Shown here: positions 11,640 through 21,050 of the stretch, in pieces
Position numbering within the stretch: position 1 is the first letter of the stretch
Layout of the letters: every line of letters begins with the position of its first letter
Source of the DNA: Hamiltosporidium tvaerminnensis
Lineage: Eukaryota > Microsporidia > Dubosqiidae
Assembly: GCA_022605425.2 (NCBI GenBank)
Contig: JAKIMF020000004.1
Span: forward strand, 617,501 to 681,500
Direction: 5' to 3'
DNA: 64,000 nucleotides
The notes under the pieces: model-generated
Databases searched by the model: none
What the model saw: only the letters and a program-made list of their open reading frames with translations
Told to the model about the DNA's origin: nothing
Translations under genes and position numbers: made by a program

Positions 11640-14600
11640 ATGAATTTCATGAAAAAAAACAAAATGGTTAAAAATTTAATTTCGAAAATTATTTGCGAAA
11701 ATATGTTAGAAGAGTCGGTATTCCAGCTATTAAATGATGATCTATTCCAAAATATTGGACAAACTAGTCTATGTAGATGGTCGAACCTTTTAAAAAGATA
11801 CGATGATAACCTTTTATCATATTCAAGATTATATTTTAATAGAAAAATTCAAAGTAAGATGTTTGAAACGCCAATTAAATTTAAACTTCTATATATTTTT
11901 AAAATATTGATTTTGATACTGAAACATACATCTGGACACGAATTATATGAATTTAATCATGAAATATCGGTTTATATGTATTCATATGATTTGGATATAT
12001 CATATTATTCACGATTATTCTATAACGAATATTTTAGTTCTACTAGAATTAATTCTCAAGACTGTATTTATAATTTTTTAAAGCAATCAGATTCATTGGC
12101 TTATCTGGAAAGAAATTATAAATTAACAGTAGATGCTCAAAACAAAAAAATTTCATGTGATTTTACGTACGAAAAATATAAAGATAAAAAAATATTACTT
12201 GAAATTGGAAGTTTAGTGCTTGAGAATAGGAATTCGTTTAAAAATGATAGTATATTCGAAATACAAAGTAAAATTACGAATTTTACCTCGGAAATGGCAG
12301 AAATTCTAAAATATGAGTACTTTAAGAATACCGAATTGCAGAAGCTGCTCGCTTTAGATATTTTACTAACAAATATTCTTTTGAAATTGTGTCATAACTT
12401 TAATGAAAATATAATTGAATGTGGGATAATATTTTTTATATATTCAGATATCAACGAGTTTCTTACCGATGCATTATATATATCATTTCATATATTGTTA
12501 TATCACAACCAATCATACGATAAAATACTTTTTAATTCAGAAATTGATTATCATATAAATAATTTTGCAATATGTGAAAATATTTCCAAAGAAAATGGAT
12601 TTCCTATTAAGGAAATTTTTATGTATAATTTTCTGTTTTTACTCAAAGATTTTGTAGGAAAAGATTTAACCATTATTGATAATGAAATTCAGGAACTCAT
12701 AATTACAAAATCGTTTCGCATCGATAAAATATATCAAAAAATGAATTTAATAATTCAAAGAATGTTAGAACAAGAGACTTTACAGATTCATATTGACGAA
12801 ATCAATTTAAACATTTTCATGAGCTCGTTTGAAACCCTAATCGATGCTTTAATACTTTTTGATTCCAATAATAGTTTTTTTACAAAGATTATAGAAGAGG
12901 AGAGTTTTGATTCAACGATTATGAATACTTTTTGGTTTTTAGGAAAATTGAGTAGTATGAACGTAATAAATAATTTTGATTTGGAGAATAAAATAGTAAT
13001 TTCATTTTCTGAATCTCTTATAAAACTTTTAGAAAATGAAAAGCATTTTAATAGAGATCTAATGGATATAATTATATCCGATGCGCTGGCTTGTTCTATA
13101 ATTGAGAACTTAGAAAAACATAAAATAAGACAAATGAATTTAATAGATAAACTATTCGAATATTATTTTACGGAAAATACTTCAATTTCTTCAGTAACTT
13201 TTGATAATATATATTCTTTGATAAAAATAACAGTAAAACTGCAAATCAATGAATTCAATGTAACAATAGTTGATAATTTAATCAAGTTTTTTTTTACGAA
13301 TATCGAATTTTCTTTGCTTCTTTATAAGGCAAATTTGAAATTAAAATTTGAGAACAGAAAATTCATTAACATTCTAAACTCAATCCCTAATGCAATGCTC
13401 AATCTAGATTATATGGTTAAATATATTTCTAATGAAAATAATTATAAAATAATAGATTTGGATCTGTTTAATATATATAAATCGTCTTTTTACGCCGATA
13501 AATATGTAGAAAAGCTTCATAAATACTTTGAAGATAAAGATAAGACCGCCGTTGATATTTTTTTATATTACGAACTTCACCTAAAGAACCTTCTAGGTTT
13601 TTTAAATAATCTTTTAAAATCTTCATATTTAAGTTTGGTGGTTCAAAGCTCAAATTACATAGATCAATTGATCAGAAACCCGGAAAATCTATTTTTTTCA
13701 AGAAGTAAAATAATCATTTGGGATATTGCGAAACATATAAGTCAAAAAACATCAGCTTCTCAGGATACATCAGAGTTTTTCGACAAATTCTTAGCATTCA
13801 CTCTAGACAAAGTTATATGTAATTCTTTATCTAAAAACCATTATAACAGCTCTAGCGAAATTAAGATATCGAAACTCTTATGTTACTTCATAGATTTCTT
13901 TGTGTACTTTAATGAAAATTTTAAATATATTTGTGAAATTAGAAATCCGCTTTTAAAAAAAGAACTTTATATAAAACTTCTTCAAATATTTAAAATAATT
14001 TATTCTGAAATAATCTGCTCAATCGATATATCATCCATTAAAACATGGTTAATTTTTAAAGAGGAAAATCTATCCAATGAGAATATTAAAAATATATTTA
14101 TGTCACAAGAAATCACAATAAAAGAATTGTACGAATTATGTTACGTATCTTTGTTGAATATTTTGCCTAAGTTCGGACTTCAATATACTCAACGCTTGTT
14201 CAATAGTTTCATTCCACAAGATACACCTTATGTTTTGGAAATAAACCACGAAACCAGGAGTCTTGATTTAAATTTATTTTATATGTTTTACTTCCAATTG
14301 AGATACAATTTCCTAGTTATCGATTCTTTTTTCAATGAGATTTTTGATATGTTTTGTGAACTATCAAATTTCGCTTTAAAATATTCGAAAAAACACGAAA
14401 TATACAAAAAAGATACGTATAATATAATCCTTAAATCATTTGAATTGTTCATGTTTGGAATAAATAAAATGAATAGGTCCAATCAAGGTTGTTATTCTGC
14501 GAAAAAAATTTTAAAATTCATTAACGATAATATTGAGATCTTTAGTGCGAATATTTTTATGGATATATTTACGAATAAGATTATGCAGTATCCTAATTTG

Positions 14601-15005
14601 AGGACAATTTTATCAGATATTAACCTTTTCGAAACTATTTCAAATATAATTCATAAAATAGATAAAAACTCATTAAAATCACTGAATAAAAACAATAAAA
14701 TAGAAAGGAAAACACTTTTATATAAATTTTTGCACTTTTCACTGTTTAATTTGAAATATTCTAAAATATTTATAAATGGACAGACGGTATTTGAATCCTT
14801 ATTTTTATTTGTGTTTTACGAAATTAACGAAAATACAGATGTTCTTAAAAAATTTATACTTAGGCATTCAGTTACTAATGTTACGCCTTTGTATAATATT
14901 TTGATTTCCAATATTAATATAAATATTAATAAAGAAAAAAAATTATCTTATAGAAGAGAAAATTTACTTTTGTTCCTTTCATTTGATAACAATGTGATAG
15001 AATAA
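11640..15005 (+). CDS. HUWE1/Tom1-type HECT E3 ubiquitin ligase, N-terminal part (ends at an in-frame TAA)
   Basis: A 1,121-codon frame encoding a long alpha-helical, armadillo/HEAT-like region with no membrane segment. It ends with TAA at 15003-15005. The same reading frame is open again immediately (from 15006) and runs without another stop to 18686, where it encodes a complete HECT domain. The two parts together, about 2,340 residues, have the layout of a reduced HUWE1/Tom1 ligase: a very long helical scaffold and a C-terminal HECT. The start ATG follows a CCCCC motif. By itself the N-terminal region is not diagnostic of the family; the assignment comes from the in-frame continuation. In this family the scaffold selects and holds substrates for ubiquitination. 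Confidence 0.75.
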   Translation: MNFMKKNKMVKNLISKIICENMLEESVFQLLNDDLFQNIGQTSLCRWSNLLKRYDDNLLSYSRLYFNRKIQSKMFETPIKFKLLYIFKILILILKHTSGHELYEFNHEISVYMYSYDLDISYYSRLFYNEYFSSTRINSQDCIYNFLKQSDSLAYLERNYKLTVDAQNKKISCDFTYEKYKDKKILLEIGSLVLENRNSFKNDSIFEIQSKITNFTSEMAEILKYEYFKNTELQKLLALDILLTNILLKLCHNFNENIIECGIIFFIYSDINEFLTDALYISFHILLYHNQSYDKILFNSEIDYHINNFAICENISKENGFPIKEIFMYNFLFLLKDFVGKDLTIIDNEIQELIITKSFRIDKIYQKMNLIIQRMLEQETLQIHIDEINLNIFMSSFETLIDALILFDSNNSFFTKIIEEESFDSTIMNTFWFLGKLSSMNVINNFDLENKIVISFSESLIKLLENEKHFNRDLMDIIISDALACSIIENLEKHKIRQMNLIDKLFEYYFTENTSISSVTFDNIYSLIKITVKLQINEFNVTIVDNLIKFFFTNIEFSLLLYKANLKLKFENRKFINILNSIPNAMLNLDYMVKYISNENNYKIIDLDLFNIYKSSFYADKYVEKLHKYFEDKDKTAVDIFLYYELHLKNLLGFLNNLLKSSYLSLVVQSSNYIDQLIRNPENLFFSRSKIIIWDIAKHISQKTSASQDTSEFFDKFLAFTLDKVICNSLSKNHYNSSSEIKISKLLCYFIDFFVYFNENFKYICEIRNPLLKKELYIKLLQIFKIIYSEIICSIDISSIKTWLIFKEENLSNENIKNIFMSQEITIKELYELCYVSLLNILPKFGLQYTQRLFNSFIPQDTPYVLEINHETRSLDLNLFYMFYFQLRYNFLVIDSFFNEIFDMFCELSNFALKYSKKHEIYKKDTYNIILKSFELFMFGINKMNRSNQGCYSAKKILKFINDNIEIFSANIFMDIFTNKIMQYPNLRTILSDINLFETISNIIHKIDKNSLKSLNKNNKIERKTLLYKFLHFSLFNLKYSKIFINGQTVFESLFLFVFYEINENTDVLKKFILRHSVTNVTPLYNILISNINININKEKKLSYRRENLLLFLSFDNNVIE

Positions 15006-18000
15006 AGCATATTTTTATATTTAATTTCCTTAGTGCGGTTATCCGATTATTCGAATATATTTAAAAAAATGGAAATATATCAAATTTATGGATTTAAAAA
15101 AGGGATTAGTCTTATAACTGATAAGAAATATTCCTTGGAGGTGAAAAATAATTTTTTAAACTATTTTTATTTGTATTTGAGATTTTTGTTGGAAGATGAC
15201 CTTTATTTTTTATATTCTTTGATCTATATGAGCAGAAATTATAACAATTTCTCTGAATCGGTTTTTCAATATTTCTATTCTAAGCTAATTATCTATGAAA
15301 GCCATACAAGTCACACTGATTTCCTTTTAGACGAAAGTAACATAGATTTGAAAAAAATGATTGTTCTTGATGTTTTTGATGCGACAAAAGTTGATAATAT
15401 TTTTATTCAAATAGTATCTCTGCAATTTTTAACTGAGATAATATATACATTTCCGTATTTGATTTATATCATAAATTATTTAGATATAATAAATACTTAT
15501 TATAAAAAAATGATTTATCATGTTCTTGATGACAAGTTTTGTTTGGAAAATCAAGAAATCTGGTATTTGAATTTTAAAGTAGGATATTTTTTTACAATTT
15601 TACTTTATCGTTTGGATGAAGAGTTTATGTCCAAATTGGTTGAAAATTTCTGCAAAGGACTCAGAAGTTCTGATGTAAATGAAGTTTATTCTATGATTAC
15701 GTTTATTTACAAACTTTTTTTGTCAGAAATATGCTGTTGCAGATATTCTCATAATATTATTTTTACTGATAATAACTTTTATGACTTAAACTGTGAAAAC
15801 AACTTTTTCGAAAGAAGACTTCAGATTGTAGGTAAATTTGTGGAAATGGGACTTTTAATTAAGTTAATATCAGTATATAATATGCATGAATTCATGTATT
15901 TTTATGTGGCTAAAATCATTGATTTCGTTTTTAATCTAGCTAAGAATAAAAAATATATTTTGCGAACCAAATTTCTCACAAATAATGCTTTTAGTGGAAG
16001 CTCATCAAGTAGAAATATGATTTTTATTCCAAATTTTCTGGGGCAAGTAAATTTACACGAAATAGAGCAAGTAGAATTTGATATTAATGGAACAAAGCAA
16101 AGACAAATCCCTTTAAATGTTATGAATCGGGTACTTTTTAGATTGGATTTTGGTTTCAAAACCAGAAACCATTTAATTATTTCAAAATATAGATTTGCTT
16201 ATAGTTTTATGATATTTAATGCTCAAATCCAAACGAAGAAATATGATTTTGGCATTGAAGAAATTGATTCGATTGCATTGTTTACAAAAAAATTTGATCA
16301 AGAATTTGATAAACTAAAATTTATGAAAAAAATTTCGGAATATAACCTTTCGAATTTAACATTGAAAGATTTGGCCGGGAAAATCGGATTAGAAAATTTT
16401 ATAGAAGTTAAGAATAATAAAAACCAACAAAATTTGCAAAATGAATCACTGGTTCAATTTTTCATGTATTCAAAAGGAAATATCAAAAGTTCTTTACAAA
16501 TCAATAATGATTTCACAATTTTAGAAACACATTCCAAATTTATAAAAACTTTAGATGCAAAACAGCTTTCATATATATTTTTCTATCTGTTATTCAGAAG
16601 TGAAAAGAATTATTACATTCTGTCTATAAATATTTTAAAAAATATTCTCCGTGTTTGCACTAAAAACAAAATGATGGAAGAATTCTATTCTTGTTTTGTC
16701 GAAATCATAAAGTCTTTTGAAACATATAATGAAGATAAAATTGTTAAGGAAAAATTAAAAACAATGTGGAATATAGTTGAGGGATTTGATCTCAGAAAAG
16801 TATTTGAAAACGATTTTTTTATCGTGGAGGTATTGATAATAACTATGCGAATTGTTTCAAATGACAAAATAAGTAATTTTGATGGAGACTCGGATTTTAG
16901 AATTTTATTTGATTCTATTTTTGACCAAAGAAGCGATTTATCCTGTTCATCCATCGATTATCTAATCAAAAATATCCACGAAATCAATTCAAAATGTACA
17001 AACCTAGGTTTTTATATTGCTATTGAATTAATTTTTATATTTACCAAAATGATGGAAAATTCGATTTTGAATTTACTTATAAATTCAACAGATAGCTCTA
17101 GAAATTCCATTGATAATTTTTATCTTCAAGGTTTAGAAAAATTGATTTGCAGTTTAGATAATTTTTTTATCGAAATGACGTCTGAATTAATAGATTTTAT
17201 ACATTATTATTTGATCCAAATATCAGATATTCTTTTGCAGAATATTTTCACAAAATTTCTAGAAATAAAAAACATCGATTCTGAATATTTTTTTGATCTA
17301 TATATTAAACTTATTATCAAAAACAGCTCAATGTATTTAAACATTAGGGAAGCAATATTCGAAAATCAATGCTTTGAAATGAAAAGATTGAGTTTTATTT
17401 ATAACGACTTTTTATGTTTAGTATTCGATATTAGTAATTCAAATTTTGTCAGAGAGATCAGAACCAATCATTTTTCGACTAGTATGTATGATTTATATTA
17501 TTTTTTTGAATATATTTACAAGTACAAACAAAATAAATCCACTTCCTTGGATTTATTTCCTTTCATTAATATAAATACAAAATTATTGATTTGTAAAACT
17601 AGACATTTAATAAGCACAGAATTTAAGGTATTTTATATTATTATCGAAGTAGAACGCAGATATTTATTAAATTCTACGTTGTGTAACATTTCATCTTTTA
17701 ACAATGAACTTTTGAAAGACGGTATTTGGCAAATAAAATTTGTGTCGGAATTAGGTGAAGGAGTCGGTCTTACTCATGATTTTTTTACTCAATTTGGAAA
17801 AGAAATTGACCGATGTTTATTTTTTGAGGCATTTAAAAATTTAGATTTTTATGATCGATCTAAGATTGAGAACGAAGATGACAATTTTATAAAAAAATTA
17901 TATTATTTTACTGGTCTAATTATGGGAAAAAGCATAATGATGAATACGATTTTGGGGTTTGATTTCATCGATTCATTTTATTTATATTTATTGAAGGATA

Positions 18001-18686
18001 CATTCACTGTCGAAGATCTTAAACATGTCGACAAAGAATTCTATTCAAATATTATTAAAACCAGAAACGAGACAAATATTGCATCACTTGAATTGACATT
18101 CAGTATATCTTTCGGTAATTCTGTTAATACTTTAGAATTTGTACCAAATGGCAGTAATATATCAGTTAATAATTCGAACATAGAGAAATATTTACAGATT
18201 GTCACAGAAATTAAACTTTTTAAGAACATGATTGTGTATTTAGAAGAAATGAAACGAGGATTTAAATTTATAATGAATGATTATTTAAGCGAAATGTTTA
18301 CGCTGGAGGAGTTAAAATTATTAATTGAAGGTGTACGTATCATAAACATTGATATCTGGTGTTCTTCAACAAAATATACTGGAGAGTTTCATACAAATCA
18401 TAAAGTTATAGTTTGGTTTTGGAAATTTCTTCGAGAATCGTGTGAGGAAACACAAAAAAAAATTTTATATTTTGTGACTGGGCTCGAAAAGCTACCAATA
18501 GATGGATTCCATTCTATTAAATTTTATGAAAATCCATTTACCATTGAATCTTCTTTCAATACAAATTTACTTCCTTATTCACAGACATGTGCAAATTTAC
18601 TGATTATTCCTCTATATGAAGATGAACAAACCTTGGTTAAAAATTTGATGATAGCAATAGAGATTACAGAATACGGTAGCATTTAA
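15006..18686 (+). CDS. HUWE1/Tom1-type HECT E3 ubiquitin ligase, C-terminal part with catalytic HECT domain
   Basis: Open in the same frame as the preceding 1,121 codons. The first ATG is at 15069. The last ~350 residues form a HECT domain with its usual landmarks in order: IKFVSELGEGVGLTHDFF, YYFTGLIMGKSIMMN, DLKHVDKEFY, FVPNGSNISVNN, FTLEELKLLIEGV, DIWCSSTKYTGEF, VIVWFW, ILYFVTGLEKLP--GF, and the catalytic loop LPYSQTCANLL. The catalytic Cys is encoded by TGT at 18588-18590 and corresponds to the Cys of the canonical SHTCFN motif. The domain accepts ubiquitin from an E2 as a thioester and passes it to substrate Lys. All key positions are kept, so the half downstream of the TAA looks functional. 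It may be translated from 15069 alone, or the TAA at 15003 may be a mutation, an error or a read-through codon. Confidence 0.85.
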   Translation, partial: SIFLYLISLVRLSDYSNIFKKMEIYQIYGFKKGISLITDKKYSLEVKNNFLNYFYLYLRFLLEDDLYFLYSLIYMSRNYNNFSESVFQYFYSKLIIYESHTSHTDFLLDESNIDLKKMIVLDVFDATKVDNIFIQIVSLQFLTEIIYTFPYLIYIINYLDIINTYYKKMIYHVLDDKFCLENQEIWYLNFKVGYFFTILLYRLDEEFMSKLVENFCKGLRSSDVNEVYSMITFIYKLFLSEICCCRYSHNIIFTDNNFYDLNCENNFFERRLQIVGKFVEMGLLIKLISVYNMHEFMYFYVAKIIDFVFNLAKNKKYILRTKFLTNNAFSGSSSSRNMIFIPNFLGQVNLHEIEQVEFDINGTKQRQIPLNVMNRVLFRLDFGFKTRNHLIISKYRFAYSFMIFNAQIQTKKYDFGIEEIDSIALFTKKFDQEFDKLKFMKKISEYNLSNLTLKDLAGKIGLENFIEVKNNKNQQNLQNESLVQFFMYSKGNIKSSLQINNDFTILETHSKFIKTLDAKQLSYIFFYLLFRSEKNYYILSINILKNILRVCTKNKMMEEFYSCFVEIIKSFETYNEDKIVKEKLKTMWNIVEGFDLRKVFENDFFIVEVLIITMRIVSNDKISNFDGDSDFRILFDSIFDQRSDLSCSSIDYLIKNIHEINSKCTNLGFYIAIELIFIFTKMMENSILNLLINSTDSSRNSIDNFYLQGLEKLICSLDNFFIEMTSELIDFIHYYLIQISDILLQNIFTKFLEIKNIDSEYFFDLYIKLIIKNSSMYLNIREAIFENQCFEMKRLSFIYNDFLCLVFDISNSNFVREIRTNHFSTSMYDLYYFFEYIYKYKQNKSTSLDLFPFININTKLLICKTRHLISTEFKVFYIIIEVERRYLLNSTLCNISSFNNELLKDGIWQIKFVSELGEGVGLTHDFFTQFGKEIDRCLFFEAFKNLDFYDRSKIENEDDNFIKKLYYFTGLIMGKSIMMNTILGFDFIDSFYLYLLKDTFTVEDLKHVDKEFYSNIIKTRNETNIASLELTFSISFGNSVNTLEFVPNGSNISVNNSNIEKYLQIVTEIKLFKNMIVYLEEMKRGFKFIMNDYLSEMFTLEELKLLIEGVRIINIDIWCSSTKYTGEFHTNHKVIVWFWKFLRESCEETQKKILYFVTGLEKLPIDGFHSIKFYENPFTIESSFNTNLLPYSQTCANLLIIPLYEDEQTLVKNLMIAIEITEYGSI

Positions 18687-19009
18687 ATGATTAAAAATAT
18701 TTTATTACCTAAAAAATAATTTTACAAACTAATATTTACTCCGTAAAAAAAACGATTAATTTTTATATTTTTTAACTAAAAACCTGGCTAAATAACAAGA
18801 AATAAAATAATTTTTATAGCAGAATATTGCCTTGAAATCCCAAAAACAATTAGTCAATATTACCAAGGCATATCTAGCTACAATTTATTATAATTTAATT
18901 TAATTGCAACTTATATACGTTTTTCAGCTTTTTATATAATTAGATAAAAATTTTAGAATTAAATTATATAGACATTTTAAAAAAATAATGGCGATATTTA
19001 AGATTTTTC
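18687..19009. other. AT-rich spacer, probable HECT 3' flank and left piggyBac junction
   Basis: No gene. Composition changes abruptly near 19010 from very AT-rich to mixed GC, which places the left edge of the piggyBac insertion close by. Several TTAA tetranucleotides (for example around 18958 and 18976) are possible target sites, but none can be paired with a matching right end by eye. Confidence 0.4.
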
Positions 19010-19261
19010 GGATCTTTGTGCTTTTATGGTAGAAAAAAAATCAACTAATAGTCTGCATAACCGTTTGACTGCTACGCGGCGCGAATGCGCTTCGTTCATT
19101 TGTCTCGAAAACAGCGACGCAGCGCTTTCGCGCTGCCAGTCACAGTGTGTCTTTTTGCTCCGTGGAATTGAACGTAGTCTGACCTCGCGAGTACTTTGTA
19201 ACACGAGTGTATTCTAAACTAACTTTTTACCGTTTTTATATATTATTTAAAAAATATAACC

Positions 19262-20944
19262 ATGTCACGGACTATTATTTCGGACGTTGATTCGATTGCT
19301 AGCGATTCTGAGGATGGTGAAATTGGTGGTGACACAAGTAGTGATGATAGCATTATTATAACTCATCGAAGAAAAGGACTGAGGATTGAAAGTGAGTCTT
19401 CTATCTCATCTTCAGAAGCAGAAGCAGAGGAAACACCAACTTTTACGAATATTCCTCCGACTAATGTGTTTTCCAAAGCAACAAATAATTTTTTCGAGAC
19501 TCCTGGACCTAGATGTGCGCCTCCGCCCGATGCTTCACCGGTAACATATTTCAATTTATTTTTTACCACATTACTCCTTGAAACCATTGTAAGGGAAACA
19601 AATCGATATGCTACCCAGTTTTTTGCCTCGCACACTGTTTTGAATAATTCTCGAGCAAAAAAGTGGACGCCGACAACGATATACGAAATCAAAGCCTTTA
19701 TTGCAGTCTTACTCGAAATGGGGATTACGAGAAGGCCAACAATTGATAGTTATTGGGCAACAGGTTCCCGGCAATTACCATGGTTTAGGACAATGTTTTC
19801 AAGGGATAGGTTTCAACTGATTTTGAAGTTTTTTCACTTGATTGACAATACGTCATTATTTGAACCAGGACAGCCGAATTATGACCCATGCGGCAGATTT
19901 GATATGCTTGTCAAACATGCAAATACTGTATTTCAGCGGCATTATATACCAAATCAACAATTATCTATCGAAGAGTCGTTAGTTGGTACTCACTGTCATT
20001 CTGCCATAAAACAATACATCCCAAACAAAAAACACCATAAATGGGGGATAAAATTTTGGATGTTGTGCGACTCGATTTCTAAATATTGCTTGGGTTTTTT
20101 TTGCTACAAAGGAGCTAAAAATACAGATGACAGAGATTTAGTACAAAAATATGGCCTTGGATTTACGGTTGCGCGAAAATTGCTTTCAACTGGCAATTAT
20201 CTGTTCAAGGGCTATCATCTGTTTACAGATAATTTTTACACAAGCTTACGCTTTGCCAAAGCCCTTTGAAACAAAATACTTATCTAACTGGAACAATTAG
20301 ACGTAACAGAAAAGAGATTCCTCCAGAAGCTAAGAAAGCAATCGTAGGAGAAGCGAAATACATGGCACATGAAAATGTATTGATGTGCTCTTTCAGGGAC
20401 AAAAAGTCCAAACCAAACCCAGTCATACTGATTTCATAGAATTCGGATACTAATAGTGTGACGATCAAGAAAAAGAAAGGGAATTTTGAATACGAAAAGA
20501 TGAAACCAAGCATGATTCATGACTACAATAAATACATGGGTGGTGTAGACGAGTGCGACAAAATGCTATACGTGTATTTAGACGAGCGAAGAACCCTCAA
20601 GTATTGGAAGAAAGTAGTATTCAACGTATTTGGAAGAATGGTGCTGAACTCATTATTTTATATGTTTCAAACACTACTGAAAAAAAATGAACCGGCTCAA
20701 ATTTACATCGAAAATTATTGACGACATCGAAAAGGAGTAGATGTACCATAAAAATAGCGTGTCAACACAACCATCTTCATCAACTAATAAATTTGCGCTT
20801 GAAAAATTACCGGGTCGTAACTTACGACAATGTGCGGTGTGTAGCAACAGAAGGAGCGGGATCAAGCGATCCCACCTTATTTGCGCTTGTTGTAAAAAAA
20901 GACTTCACGCTATTTGTGCGGCAAAACATAGTTGTAATACATAA
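19262..20944 (+). pseudogene. piggyBac transposase pseudogene
   Basis: The family's full layout is present but broken. From the ATG at 19262 the first frame gives an acidic N-terminus (residues 1-60), then the DDE_Tnp_1_7 domain with FFETPGP, the first catalytic Asp in WMLCDS and the second in LFTDNFYTS, and stops at 20267-20269. The coding sense continues one frame over from about 20272 (TYLTGTIRRNRKEIPPEA). It meets an in-frame TAG at 20437-20439, then reads YNKYMGGVDECDKML with the third catalytic Asp and continues to 20721. After a second frame shift near 20711 the C-terminal Cys-rich finger (CAVC...CACCKK...HAICAAKHSC) is read from 20741 to 20944. In total there are two frameshifts and two internal stops (20437 and 20738). 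Intact piggyBac transposases cut and paste DNA at TTAA; this copy cannot do so. Confidence 0.88.
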
Positions 20945-21012
20945 ATTTTTTAAGTAAGAGTCAGAATTTTTCACTCTCATGAAAACGATCCTTTACGTTC
21001 GGAAAAACACGC

Positions 21013-21050
21013 GGTAGTATCACATAATAATATTATTTTGTGATACTACC
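21013..21050. repeat. Perfect inverted repeat at the right side of the piggyBac relic
   Basis: GGTAGTATCAC (21013-21023) is followed after a 16-nt AT-rich loop by its exact complement GTGATACTACC (21040-21050). The loop contains the self-complementary AATAATATTATT, so almost the whole 38 nt can pair. It lies about 70 bp after the transposase stop. It could be a transcription terminator or RNA hairpin, a subterminal element of the transposon, or a small palindromic insertion. No matching copy of the arm sequence is seen left of the transposase. Confidence 0.6.

Larger units (their letters stand above)
19010..21050 (+). mobile_element. Degenerate piggyBac-like DNA transposon
   Basis: The element comprises a GC-richer leader (19050-19210), a broken transposase gene (19262-20944) and a strong hairpin at the right (21013-21050). 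Base composition differs sharply from both flanks, and codons such as GCG, CGC and CCG are common here but almost absent in neighbouring genes. This points to arrival from a foreign, probably animal-host, genome. A perfect 7-bp stem with a 4-nt loop (GCAGCGC...GCGCTGC, 19119-19136) lies in the leader. The exact ends are not resolved: I could not match terminal inverted repeats flanked by TTAA, so both edges are approximate. Confidence 0.7.

Noticed and set aside
14994-15033. Short intron removing the TAA in the HECT gene
   Set aside because: A tempting acceptor (TTTAATTTCCTTAG) ends at 15033, but no GT donor upstream gives a length that keeps the frame; GTGATA at 14994 would give 40 nt and shift the frame. 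The sequence between the stop and 15033 is also open in frame.
19026-19217. 63-aa gene in the piggyBac leader
   Set aside because: It lies in the GC-rich leader just before the transposase, overlaps an antisense frame and a hairpin, and resembles no protein; it is better explained as untranslated leader.
19363-19692. 109-aa reverse-strand frame inside the transposase
   Set aside because: It is a shadow of the transposase reading frame with no features of its own.
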